From an uncultured Eubacteriales bacterium (GTDB lineage: Bacteria; Bacillota; Clostridia; Christensenellales; Aristaeellaceae): a stretch of 57,712 bases of DNA. Under the pieces are notes generated by a model. It was not told the origin of the DNA and searched no databases. It was given only the letters and a program-made list of their open reading frames with translations. Of the stretch, positions 40,808 to 48,309 are shown piece after piece; position 1 is the stretch's first letter, and each line of letters opens with the position of its first letter. Location: assembly GCA_902801165.1 (NCBI GenBank), contig CADCHI010000024.1, positions 1 to 57,712 on the forward strand, given 5' to 3'. Both the position numbers and the translations under genes were made by a program.

Positions 40808-41224
40808 TTACGGGGCTTTCTGGGGGTATCCTTTCAGGAAGCGCGAAAACTGTTGCTTGACGACGTCGCCGGTCAAGGCGGGGTCAAGTTTCCGGGCGAC
40901 ATCCGGCCACGGCAGGCAATCCACAAAGCGATATTGGAGGATCAGCCGCATCCGGGCATCCGGCACGGTGGACACAAACCGCTGCAAGGCGCATTCTTCG
41001 CGCCGGATTTCAAGCTCCAGGCCGGCGACTTCGATTTCCAGGTCCACGACAGCGGCGGTCAAACCTTCGACCCGGCTCCCGGCGTGAAAAGGTGCCCGCG
41101 GCATCCCGTCCACCCGGGAAGCCGGGATCGAACTCGCCGCCGCCCGCAGCTCGCACAGTCGCCCGTGTAGCTTCGCCTGAGCCCGCCGCAGCAGGTAGAC
41201 CCGGGACAACTCACGCAGGGTCAA
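40808..41224 (-). CDS. Phage-type sigma-like helix-turn-helix protein (DUF1492/ArpU-like)
   Basis: 138 residues. An N-terminal helical half (LSRVYLLRRAQAKLHGRLCELRAAA and VEGLTAAVVDLEIEVAGLELEIRREECALQRFV) is followed by a sigma-region-4-like half: IPDAR-type VPDARMRLILQYRFVDCLPWPDVARKL and DVVKQQFSRFLKG. This layout is typical of phage regulators such as ArpU or DUF1492 proteins that switch on late genes. The start is TTG at 41224, overlapping the preceding TGA (TTGA), with GGGGAAGA upstream, so it is coupled to the beta-helix protein gene. Late-gene control is inferred from family; no late genes remain in this element. Confidence 0.7.
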   Translation of the reverse strand: MTLRELSRVYLLRRAQAKLHGRLCELRAAASSIPASRVDGMPRAPFHAGSRVEGLTAAVVDLEIEVAGLELEIRREECALQRFVSTVPDARMRLILQYRFVDCLPWPDVARKLDPALTGDVVKQQFSRFLKGYPQKAP

Positions 41225-42012
41225 AATATCATCTTCCCCACAAAGGGGGACAGGGGCCCCAGCTTGTCAGCGGCACGGATGTATGAAGTAGCCGCAGCGG
41301 CGGCCTGCCGGTGTACCTCTGCGTACCCACGCACGGGGGCAAAACGCTCATCCCGTTCGTACCGTGATACCTCATCGAGGTATTGCTCCACCGATCCTAT
41401 AAAACATCCATATTTAACCGATATACCACCTTCGGAATTGTGGAAAAAAGTAGCGCGTCGTGCGGTGTGGTCAAGTGGGCCAGCTACAAAATAATGGTCT
41501 GCCCGTGCTACGTCAGCATCACCGGTCAACACCGCCCCGGCGTTTACCACCACACTCCCATGCACCAGAGCAGAACCGCAGATTATAGCTTGACCGAGAA
41601 CCTTTGCATCCTCAAATACCTGTACGCTGTCTTGGAGCAGAACACGGCCATCAATTTGGCTGTTCCCATAAATCTTTGCGTGATCTAAGACTCCCGCTAA
41701 ACCAGATACCCTTGCGTGGTCATAAATACGAGCCCCATCCCGGACAAACACAGAATCATAAACCCTTGCAGAACCGTAAACCTGAGCATTATCGCGAACC
41801 CTTGCGGAACCGCAAACCTGGGCGTCGTCGTGAACCCACGCACAGCCGTCATGGGAGAGGTTTTCTTTGCTTTCGATCCACCCGCCCAAATCACCGGCCT
41901 TTATGGCGGGGAGCCCATTACCGCGGTCAATGTCGATCAGGGCGCGAATACGGTGGAGCGTGATGTTGGAACTTATGGTTAAGGTGTCCTGGGTCAACTC
42001 ATACTTTTTCAT
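41221..42012 (-). CDS. Phage-associated left-handed beta-helix-like repeat protein
   Basis: 263 residues from the ATG at 42012 with GGAGGAAA upstream. It begins KKYELTQDTLTISSNITLHRIRALIDI, then KAGDLGGWIESKENLSHDGCAWVHDDAQ. A run of about 16 hexapeptide-like turns follows (GSARVRDNAQVYGSARVYDS... DHARVSG, DHAKIYGN, EDAKVLG), which should build a left-handed beta-helix. The C-terminal 80 residues are mixed, ending SYIRAADKLGPLSPFVGKMIF. Proteins with the same opening and turns are common in phages and integrated elements of gut Firmicutes; their role is unknown. It overlaps the upstream gene by 14 bases and the downstream one by 4. Confidence 0.82.
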   Translation of the reverse strand: MKKYELTQDTLTISSNITLHRIRALIDIDRGNGLPAIKAGDLGGWIESKENLSHDGCAWVHDDAQVCGSARVRDNAQVYGSARVYDSVFVRDGARIYDHARVSGLAGVLDHAKIYGNSQIDGRVLLQDSVQVFEDAKVLGQAIICGSALVHGSVVVNAGAVLTGDADVARADHYFVAGPLDHTARRATFFHNSEGGISVKYGCFIGSVEQYLDEVSRYERDERFAPVRGYAEVHRQAAAAATSYIRAADKLGPLSPFVGKMIF

Positions 42013-42304
42013 CGACGGTTTCCTCCGATCCCCCGTGTAGCATGTCGCGGTGTTGGGCTCCGCTGGCGGCCACGATTTGTTTCGATTCCCACCCGAGACG
42101 CGCCACCATAAACGCACGGCCGACGGTGCGCAATTCGTCCTGGGCGGCTTCAAGCCTGTCCATCACATCATCAAACGCGGTGGGGTCGGCATGTGTGACA
42201 GCGTTCTCAAGGTTGGCCACCCGGCACGCCGCCCGGTAACGGCGGCAGGACAGTTCTTTCAGTTCGTCCGGCCAGGATTGGTTGAGTTCAAAAATATCGT
42301 CCAT
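41999..42304 (-). CDS. Small hypothetical protein of the element
   Basis: 101 residues from the ATG at 42304 with AGGAGG upstream. It is acidic and mostly helical (MDDIFELNQSWPDELKELSCRRYRAACRVANLENAV, then FDDVMDRLEAAQDELRTVGRAFMVARLGWESKQIV), probably a coiled coil. I recognise no domain. It is the first gene of the three-gene phage-type set and overlaps the beta-helix gene by 14 bases. Confidence 0.65.
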   Translation of the reverse strand: MDDIFELNQSWPDELKELSCRRYRAACRVANLENAVTHADPTAFDDVMDRLEAAQDELRTVGRAFMVARLGWESKQIVAASGAQHRDMLHGGSEETVDEKV

Positions 42305-42427
42305 AAGCAATCCTCCTCTTGACATTTCGCCCCGTGATAAGCCCCACGGGGAAGGGCTATGTGAAGCGGCGAGGCGTAGCGGTCAGGCCTGCCGCGAAAG
42401 TTCCCGCGCGCGTGGTCGTGTCAAATT

Positions 42428-42679
42428 TCTTACAATCTTACAAACTTACAGCGTTTTCCTATAGAGTATTAAAATAGGGTGTATAGGCGTTATATATCCC
42501 CCCCTAATCACCTGTTTTTACAAGTCTATAAGAAAAAAGTGTAAGATTGTAAGAAAATGCTGAAAACCCCTGCGGCGCAATGGTTTTCGGCCTTACAAAA
42601 TGCCTTACAAACCATTTTGAAAGCGTAAGATTGTAAGACCGGAAATCTTACGCTTTCTGTTAATTGTTAGATTGTAAGA
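42428..42679. repeat. Iteron-like repeats, candidate replication origin
   Basis: The 383-base gap 42305-42687 has no gene. Repeats of GTAAGATTGTAAGA occur at 42541-42554 and 42625-42638, a variant GTTAGATTGTAAGA at 42666-42679, and an inverted copy TCTTACAATCTTACA at 42428-42442. Shorter CTTACAA units lie at 42592 and 42604. A perfect 13-bp inverted repeat (42619-42631 / 42645-42657) contains one iteron, and 42459-42540 is AT-rich. It lies beside the primase/helicase gene, the usual place for a satellite origin. Confidence 0.62.
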
Positions 42680-42687
42680 CAGGGTTG

Positions 42688-45105
42688 TTAGATTTTTCGC
42701 TTTCGGATGAAGCAGCGTTGGGTGCCGTAGTAATAGCCGCAATGCATGGGCTTTTCGGCCCGTTGCCATTCAGAGGTGTGTTCAAGCGCGTCACGAATCA
42801 TCTTTCGGTCGGTGGATGGAAACTTCATCTTCGATTCGTGGAATAGCTCAACCCACACTTCAAGGGGGCAAATCACATCCCGGTCAGTCAGCTTGATCTC
42901 ACTGACAATACCACCACCCCAGAAATCAAGTCGTCTGTTGATATCCCATTTCTGCCAGTCAACGGGAATCTGCTTTGAGGCAAAGTCCCGGATCAGTGTT
43001 TCGTTCGGGTCAGCGTCCCGATGTTGTTCCTGTATTCGTTTCGCGTATTGTTCCACTTCGCCGGTCAAATAGAGTTGTTCACCGACTCGCCAGCGGGCTT
43101 TTGCCTCGGCCCAAACCTGATTCACATATTCGTCGGTCAGGTCGTGCCAGACGTTGACCCTCGTCTCGTGTAGCCCCACATCCACCGGCCAGAATCGCCG
43201 GTTGCCGGTCGTGTCCTGAAGAAATTCAAACTGGTTACTTGTCCCGAAGAACACACAACGCCGGGGAAACTCCTTCATATGACGCCCGTAAGCAGCCCTG
43301 TAACGGTCTGCACGCAGGCTCAGGAACTGCTTTATGCGGGCAACGTCTGTCCGTCTAAAAGCGTCCAATTCGGCCACTTCCACAAGCCACACACCCGGTA
43401 ACAGTTCTGACGCATCCTTGCCTTCAAACGTGCGGATTGAGTCGTTGAACCATCCGCGACTCATCTTGTCAAGCAGGGTTGACTTTCCGAGGCCCTGCGC
43501 CCCTGCGAGGATCACCATATTATCGAATTTGCAGCCCGGTTCCATTGCACGCGCCACCGCCGCTGTAAAACCTTTACGGCATACTGCGCGGGTGTATATG
43601 TTGTCGTCCGCGCCAAGGAAGTCGATGAACAGGGTGTCAAGCCGTGGAACCTCATCCCACACCAAGCCGTTGAGGTAGTCTTGCACATCATTGAACTGGT
43701 GCGCTGCCGCGTGGATGTCCAACGCAGAATCTATGTTTTGCCGCTTTGTGATGTTATAGAACTTTTCGAGGTACCAATAAAGACCGTTGCTATCGGTATC
43801 GCTCCAAAGGCGGCGGCTGTTCTTCGTTTGCCACGGCAGAGGGCCCAACACCTCGCCGCGCCCTGCAAACTCATTCAACGCGAACCGCCCTTTCAATTCG
43901 GGGTCGTTGTCCAGAATCCGCACGACATTGTCAATCGTGGGAAGAATACTGCCGTTGCTGCTATTCCTCTCCAGCGTCAACCGCCATGCGTCGGGGATGT
44001 TTTCAGCGCTATCGAGAACGCCCTCAAACTCCTTTTTACCGGCTTCGATGCGTTCCCGATCCAAACGCAACAGCACTTTCTGGTCGGAGCTAGCCAGCTC
44101 GGTCATATGCTTGAAGGACGGCAGGCGGTTCGTGGGCGTGTCGGGAGCCATGTCCGCGTCCAGGTGCCCGTACTTGTGGAGGCGTACCATGTCAAATGCA
44201 TTGACCAGCCTGTTACCGCATGGGTCGGTTGCGTGGTGTGAGAACAAGAATTTGCCGTTGTCGTAGATGATTGCGCCGCCGGTCGTGGAGCCGTTGAGGT
44301 AGGTATATCGGTTCGGGTCGGTGTCCACGGGGGCGTAGATGCCCGGCAGGAACGTCTCCATAGCCTCCACAATGCTGTATTCTCGACAGAACATACCGAT
44401 CACACCAGTTTTTTCTTCCGGGTCGCCCTGCTGCACGGCAAGTTTCTGATAGTTGTTTGCACCGGGGACTTGCGGTCTCTCCGTCCAGTCCCTCCAATTC
44501 GTGTAGCTTGCCAGCACCTTGTCGACGCTCACGAATGGCCGGTCCCAGTATTTGAACACATACTTACCATCCGCGCAGCACGACGGCCAGTACATCAGCC
44601 GGGACGGCTCGAACGTAGTGGGGTCCATCATTGTGATGCCGATGTCAGCCGCCAGGCGGCGGCTCACGGCGTCGTATTCGTCCGGGGTTACGTCCCGGTC
44701 GAAAGGAAAACCAATGCGCAGACGGGGGCCCTCCGGGCGGTGCTTGCGGGTTGAGTAGACGAAACAACCGTACCCCATGCGGTCCAACGTTTCCAGAATT
44801 TTGTCTGTGCCGTATGGCGGGATCGTGTCGGTGTCCAGCATGGCTATACAGCGGTCGAGCACGGCGTCGGCCTTGCGGCGGGGACCGTTCAAACGCCCTC
44901 CCACAAACCCGCCAACGTCTTTCAGCGCGTCCTGGTCGGCCTTGGACATGGCAAGGTATTCGGCCAGCGTCTCTGTTCCCCGCCGGGGCTCGCTGAGACG
45001 CTCATACAGGCCGCTGACGGTCGTTTCTTGCGGCTTCCAATGAACAGACTTGCGACTGTCCCCGACAGTAATTGTGATTTGTCTGTCGTGATTCAGTGTA
45101 ATCAT
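42688..45105 (-). CDS. VapE-like primase/helicase
   Basis: 805 residues. The N-terminal ~300 residues look like a primase-polymerase region, with IAMLDTDTIPP (Asp-x-Asp) and RPEGPRLRIGFPFDRDVTPDEYDAV. The C-terminal part (about residues 470-760) is the virulence-associated E ATPase: VWDEVPRLDTLFIDFLG, Walker A LAGAQGLGKSTLLDKM, Walker B-type LPGVWLVEVAELDAFRRTD, then VFFGTSNQFEFLQDTTGNRRFWPV (arginine-finger region). This architecture replicates phage satellites and phages from a nearby origin, and iteron-like repeats follow its stop. The start ATG has only a weak AAAGGGAA site 12 bases upstream. Confidence 0.92.
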   Translation of the reverse strand: MITLNHDRQITITVGDSRKSVHWKPQETTVSGLYERLSEPRRGTETLAEYLAMSKADQDALKDVGGFVGGRLNGPRRKADAVLDRCIAMLDTDTIPPYGTDKILETLDRMGYGCFVYSTRKHRPEGPRLRIGFPFDRDVTPDEYDAVSRRLAADIGITMMDPTTFEPSRLMYWPSCCADGKYVFKYWDRPFVSVDKVLASYTNWRDWTERPQVPGANNYQKLAVQQGDPEEKTGVIGMFCREYSIVEAMETFLPGIYAPVDTDPNRYTYLNGSTTGGAIIYDNGKFLFSHHATDPCGNRLVNAFDMVRLHKYGHLDADMAPDTPTNRLPSFKHMTELASSDQKVLLRLDRERIEAGKKEFEGVLDSAENIPDAWRLTLERNSSNGSILPTIDNVVRILDNDPELKGRFALNEFAGRGEVLGPLPWQTKNSRRLWSDTDSNGLYWYLEKFYNITKRQNIDSALDIHAAAHQFNDVQDYLNGLVWDEVPRLDTLFIDFLGADDNIYTRAVCRKGFTAAVARAMEPGCKFDNMVILAGAQGLGKSTLLDKMSRGWFNDSIRTFEGKDASELLPGVWLVEVAELDAFRRTDVARIKQFLSLRADRYRAAYGRHMKEFPRRCVFFGTSNQFEFLQDTTGNRRFWPVDVGLHETRVNVWHDLTDEYVNQVWAEAKARWRVGEQLYLTGEVEQYAKRIQEQHRDADPNETLIRDFASKQIPVDWQKWDINRRLDFWGGGIVSEIKLTDRDVICPLEVWVELFHESKMKFPSTDRKMIRDALEHTSEWQRAEKPMHCGYYYGTQRCFIRKRKI

Positions 45106-45133
45106 CGTTCAAGCGTTCCCTTTCTACGTAGCT

Positions 45134-45337
45134 TTACATTACTTGCTTGTTGAGCCATTCCCTCAGTGCGTCGGTCGGGATTAATATCCTTCGTCCAAGT
45201 CGAAAACTCGGAAAGCCCTTAGAGTTGGCAAGGTCATAGGCTGTTTTTTCACACACACCCAATACCTTGGCCAATTCAGGCGTAGAAATAGCCATCTTCC
45301 CGATAACCAGAGGATGGTTTTCGATTGTTGTTTGCAT
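45134..45337 (-). CDS. Excisionase-like helix-turn-helix protein
   Basis: 67 residues behind AAGGAG. The pattern ISTPELAKVLGVCEKTAYDLANSKGFPSFRLGRRILIPTDALREWLNK is the MerR-like winged helix of excisionase-type DNA-binding proteins (HTH_17). Such proteins steer an integrase towards excision or act as small regulators. It starts 3 bases after the 60-residue HTH gene and precedes the VapE-like gene, in one operon. Confidence 0.85.
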   Translation of the reverse strand: MQTTIENHPLVIGKMAISTPELAKVLGVCEKTAYDLANSKGFPSFRLGRRILIPTDALREWLNKQVM

Positions 45338-45340
45338 GAT

Positions 45341-45523
45341 TTAAATCTCCTTCCCATTTGTCAATTCCGCAATGGCTTGCGTTACGCGCTTCAGCCGGTC
45401 ACCTTTTAACTCATGTCGGAGCCATACAGTAAACGTGTAAGGGCTGATCCCAATTGCGTCTGCAAGTTGCCAGTATTTCAATCCGGCGGCAGCTATGGCC
45501 CTTCTAATACTTTGATTCTTCAC
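45341..45523 (-). CDS. Small Cro-like helix-turn-helix protein
   Basis: 60 residues starting at GTG 45523, with AAGGGGG nine bases upstream. NQSIRRAIAAAGLKYWQLADAIGISPYTFTVWLRHELKGDRLKRVTQAIAEL is a compact Cro/CI-type helix-turn-helix with no second domain. It is the first gene of the leftward replication operon, directly opposite a larger repressor-like gene, like cro opposite cI in temperate elements. Confidence 0.8.
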   Translation of the reverse strand: MKNQSIRRAIAAAGLKYWQLADAIGISPYTFTVWLRHELKGDRLKRVTQAIAELTNGKEI

Positions 45524-45542
45524 AATATTCCCCCTTTTGGTG

Positions 45543-45575
45543 TTGACAGGTTGTTGCTGTTGCAGTATCATTATA
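45543..45575. promoter_or_regulatory. Overlapping divergent promoters of the Cro/CI-like switch
   Basis: Rightward: TTGACA (45543-45548), 17-base spacer, TATCAT (45566-45571). Leftward: a TATAAT at 45575-45570 on the minus strand, with no convincing -35 box. The two -10 boxes overlap by two bases, so the promoters should exclude each other. Confidence 0.7.
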
Positions 45576-45644
45576 TCAAAAGTGTCATTTAAATGCGTGT
45601 AATAGCTTATTGCGGTATATATTTGACGGTTTGGAGGTCGTAAT

Positions 45645-46253
45645 ATGGGACGCAGAAAAAAGGTTTTAACTGAGGATACGAAAAGACGTAGGGTGGAAGC
45701 TGGAAAGCGTATTGATGTGTCAAGGAAATCACACGGATTGACAATAGTAGATTTGGCAGAAAAGCTGAATGTCTGTGAAACAAGTCTACGCAACTACATC
45801 CACGCCCGGCAAGATGTGCCGGAGGATATCGCAAAAAACCTCCAATGTCTGTTTGGGTATACATATCTTTATTGGCAGGGGGAACCCGATGCAGAAACAT
45901 GGGATGCTTATATGGCATCCCAAGAGACGGCAGAAAGTGAAGCCTTAGCCGAATGGCAAAAAGAGCAGGAGAGGATAATGTCAGTTCGTGAAACATTTTT
46001 TGAAATGTTGGGATTCAAATACAAGGATATGTCCGACCACCCGGTTTTTATGTTTTCGAGTGTTTCCACCGATGACAGTGAATTTGGAAAGGCTGCTCGC
46101 GCGGATGCTGTCCATCAGCTGACCAATATTCAAAACGAGGATGAAAGATGGTATTTGAAAGAAAGTGAGTTTGCGGCGCTCTTGGATTCATTGAAGGATG
46201 TGATGCGGTTCCAGTGCTTCAAAGTGAATAGGGGAACAATGGCGCATAAATAG
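45645..46253 (+). CDS. Putative CI-like repressor of the element
   Basis: 202 residues with GGAGG upstream; strikingly AT-rich compared with host genes. Residues about 20-75 form a helix-turn-helix (SHGLTIVDLAEKLNVCETSLRNYIHARQDVPEDIAKNLQCLF). The remainder is charged and helical (EWQKEQERIMSVRETFFEMLGFKYKD) without the Ser/Lys peptidase motif of LexA-type repressors, so induction would not be by RecA-type self-cleavage. Its position opposite the Cro-like gene suggests it maintains the integrated state. It is the last gene before attR. The function is inferred from position and HTH only. Confidence 0.7.
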   Translation: MGRRKKVLTEDTKRRRVEAGKRIDVSRKSHGLTIVDLAEKLNVCETSLRNYIHARQDVPEDIAKNLQCLFGYTYLYWQGEPDAETWDAYMASQETAESEALAEWQKEQERIMSVRETFFEMLGFKYKDMSDHPVFMFSSVSTDDSEFGKAARADAVHQLTNIQNEDERWYLKESEFAALLDSLKDVMRFQCFKVNRGTMAHK

Positions 46254-46410
46254 ACGTGAGTTTTCCCTTTGTTTTTCCCTTTAGACATTACCGGGAAATA
46301 CCATGTCATTCCATAGAATGCAAAATGCGCTTGCCGGGAATCCATTGCTATCGGGGCCTTTTTCTATACGAATCCAGTCAATTCCAAGTGATTCCAAATG
46401 CCTCTTTCAA

Positions 46411-46455
46411 TTCAAGTCCCGTCGACCGCACCAATCAAAAAAGTCCGAAAACACT
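46411..46455 (+). other. attR: 45-bp direct repeat (tRNA-Leu 3' fragment)
   Basis: Identical to 37768-37812. It contains only the 3' 23 bases of the tRNA (from TTCAAG to CCA), so no second tRNA is formed. It marks the right end of the integrated element. Confidence 0.93.
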
Positions 46456-46474
46456 TCGTTTTCGGGCTTTTCTT
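46440..46474. terminator. Second copy of the tRNA-Leu terminator
   Basis: The GTCCGAAAAC / GTTTTCGGGC hairpin with TTTTCTTTTG, duplicated with the att site. It now lies after the CI-like repressor gene and may end its transcript. Confidence 0.85.
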
Positions 46475-46550
46475 TTGTCTATAAGCAGGTATTCTACCAC
46501 AGTTTTTACCACTATTGGATGGAGGCTGGACTGCTGTCTGCGGGCGTTGC

Positions 46551-47537
46551 TCAATCCCTTGTGCTTCCGCCGCTGGCGTAGGTGACGGGGATCTGGAGCA
46601 GGCAGGGGATGCTCCGGGCCCTGGATTGCAGCACGAGGTCCACACAGAGCCGCGCCATCTCCTCGACGGGCTGCACGATGGTGGAGCAATAGTAATCCTC
46701 GTCGCCGAAGCACTGCGCGCCGTCGTAGCCGATGATCTGCACGTCCTCCGGCACGCGCAGCCCCATTTGCAGCAGGGTGCGGCGGACCTTGTAGGCCAGC
46801 AGGTCCGTCGCGCAGAAGATGCCGTCGAAATCCAGCCTGCCGTCATGCAGGTGCGCGGCCAGGAAGGCCTCGAAGGCGGAATAGGGCGTGCCGTCGTCGA
46901 CGCACTCGCAGTGGTAGGGGATGCCGGCGTCCGTGCAGGCGCGGATGAAGCCGTCCCTGCGCTTGTCGGTCTCGTTGGGCAGGGAGGAACCCGTGCGCAG
47001 GAAGGCCAGGCGCTTGCAGCCGTTTTCCATGAGCTTCCGGGCGGCGAGGCTGCCGCCGCCGAAGTTGTCGCTGGCGACACAGGCGATGCCGGGGCCGAGG
47101 CTGCGGTCGATGGAGACCGTCGGGATGCCCTTGGGGATGCGCAGCTCGGGGTTGTAGGTCAGGCAGATGATGCCGCTGACCATCTGCTGCTCGGACATGA
47201 GCATGTACGCCTGCTCCAGGTCGAAGTTGCTCTCCGTGAGGAACAGCAGCATCTCGTGGGAGCGGTGGGACAGCTCCCGGCAGAGGCAGTCCGCCAGCCT
47301 GGAAAAGAACGGGTTGCGGAGGTTGGGCAGTATGACGCCGATGAAATTGCTCCGGCTGCTGCGCAGCGCCCGGGCCTGGGGATTGACGTGATAGCCCAGC
47401 TTCTCTATGGCGTCTTCCACGCGCCGCTGGTAGGTCTTGCCCACGGGGATGCCGTTGACGACCTTTGACACCGTGCCAAGGGCCACCCCGGCCTCCCGGG
47501 CCACATCCTTCATGGTAATGCTCTTGCTGTCTGCCAT
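46551..47537 (-). CDS. LacI family transcriptional regulator (first)
   Basis: 328 residues with GGAGGA before the ATG. The helix-turn-helix TMKDVAREAGVALGTVSKVVNGIPVGKTYQRRVEDAIEKLGYHVNPQARALRS is followed by a periplasmic-binding-like effector domain (IGVILPNLRNPFFSRLADCL, IPTVSIDRSLGPGIACVASDNFGGG, IIGYDGAQCFGDEDYYCSTI). LacI proteins of this sort sense sugars. It is the last gene of a leftward group with the YesL-like and membrane-anchored proteins, and lies just outside the integrated element. Confidence 0.93.
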   Translation of the reverse strand: MADSKSITMKDVAREAGVALGTVSKVVNGIPVGKTYQRRVEDAIEKLGYHVNPQARALRSSRSNFIGVILPNLRNPFFSRLADCLCRELSHRSHEMLLFLTESNFDLEQAYMLMSEQQMVSGIICLTYNPELRIPKGIPTVSIDRSLGPGIACVASDNFGGGSLAARKLMENGCKRLAFLRTGSSLPNETDKRRDGFIRACTDAGIPYHCECVDDGTPYSAFEAFLAAHLHDGRLDFDGIFCATDLLAYKVRRTLLQMGLRVPEDVQIIGYDGAQCFGDEDYYCSTIVQPVEEMARLCVDLVLQSRARSIPCLLQIPVTYASGGSTRD

Positions 47538-47559
47538 GGCGTCCTCCGATGGTGTGACA

Positions 47560-48309
47560 TCACGCGTCGCCCGTTGGCTCCGCGGTCAGATAGTCGATGT
47601 ACTGAAGGGCGACGTCCTGTCGGGCGCTGTTCCCGACGACGCCGAGGTACACGTCCCCGGAAAACTCCGCGCGCTCGAACAGGGGGAAGGCGGAGAGGAG
47701 GATGCCGTTGGCGACCTCCTCGGTGACGGCCTGGTAGGGAATGCTCTCGTCCAAGCGGTGCTCGATGTCGTTGTCCTCCAGAATCACGGTGTTCTCGACC
47801 AGGTGGTCGGCGATCCTCGCGGAGAGGTCGGCGTCCCGCTCCAGAAGCGCGTCCAGCGGCAGCAGGTAGCCGCCGGAGGACATGATGTCGAAGGCCTCAC
47901 GGTTCATCAGCAGCACGTCCAGCTGCCCGTTGGCCATGGCGGCCATCACCTTGAGCTGGGAGGCGTAGGCGTACTCGTGGTTCTGCACGGAGGCGTCCCG
48001 GCTCAGGTACAGGTTGCGGTACAGCTTGACCTCGGCCCTGGCCGGATTCGCGCCGGAGGCGCGGGTGAAGCCCTCGCCCAGCGCGGCGTCCACGATGTCG
48101 CCGACGGCGATGTTGGCATAGGCGACGTACAGCAGCGCGTCCTTGCGGGTCAGCCGGTAGTACAGCACGCTGCCGAGGCCGACCACGGCGATGAGGATCA
48201 GCACCAGCGGGAACTTGTAGTACTCAAAGAGGTGGTCCAGCTTCTGCGGCAGGCTCATGTTGGCCAGCGCCTCGCGGTTCTCCGCCCGCTCCGATTCGGT
48301 CAGCCTCAC
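47560..48309 (-). CDS. Membrane-anchored protein with a large extracytoplasmic domain, next to YesL
   Basis: 249 residues. A short cytosolic segment, then one transmembrane helix near residues 33-50 (FPLVLILIAVVGLGSVLYY), then about 195 residues probably outside. The outer part (YASQLKVMAAMANGQLDVLLMNREAFDIMSSGGYLLPLDALL) looks like a diverged solute-binding fold. The segment MSLPQKLDHLFEYYKFPLVLIL resembles proteins encoded next to DUF624 genes in Clostridia. It overlaps the YesL gene by four bases. Sugar sensing or presentation to the transporter is inference. Confidence 0.65.
   Translation of the reverse strand: MRLTESERAENREALANMSLPQKLDHLFEYYKFPLVLILIAVVGLGSVLYYRLTRKDALLYVAYANIAVGDIVDAALGEGFTRASGANPARAEVKLYRNLYLSRDASVQNHEYAYASQLKVMAAMANGQLDVLLMNREAFDIMSSGGYLLPLDALLERDADLSARIADHLVENTVILEDNDIEHRLDESIPYQAVTEEVANGILLSAFPLFERAEFSGDVYLGVVGNSARQDVALQYIDYLTAEPTGDA

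Larger units (their letters stand above)
37768..46455. mobile_element. Integrated element at tRNA-Leu (phage-satellite or cryptic integrative element, 8.7 kb)
   Basis: Bounded by 45-bp direct repeats made from the 3' end of the tRNA-Leu gene. It carries, left to right, a tyrosine integrase (-), two small proteins (-), an operator region, a ribbon-helix-helix regulator (+), three phage-type proteins (-), iteron-like repeats, a VapE-like primase/helicase (-), an excisionase-like protein (-), a small HTH protein (-) and a CI-like repressor (+). Its base composition is more AT-rich than the host genes, especially 42.4-42.7 and 45.6-46.4 kb. No structural phage genes, terminase, relaxase or cargo of known type are present. 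A helper phage or conjugative element would be needed for transfer (inference). Confidence 0.92.

Noticed and set aside
46411-46433. Second tRNA gene at the right end of the element
   Set aside because: Only the 3' 23 bases of tRNA-Leu are present. There is no acceptor 5' strand, D-arm or anticodon arm.
46256-46585. Open frame crossing attR that translates the tRNA fragment and terminator
   Set aside because: It reads through the att repeat and the terminator hairpin. There is no ribosome site or domain.
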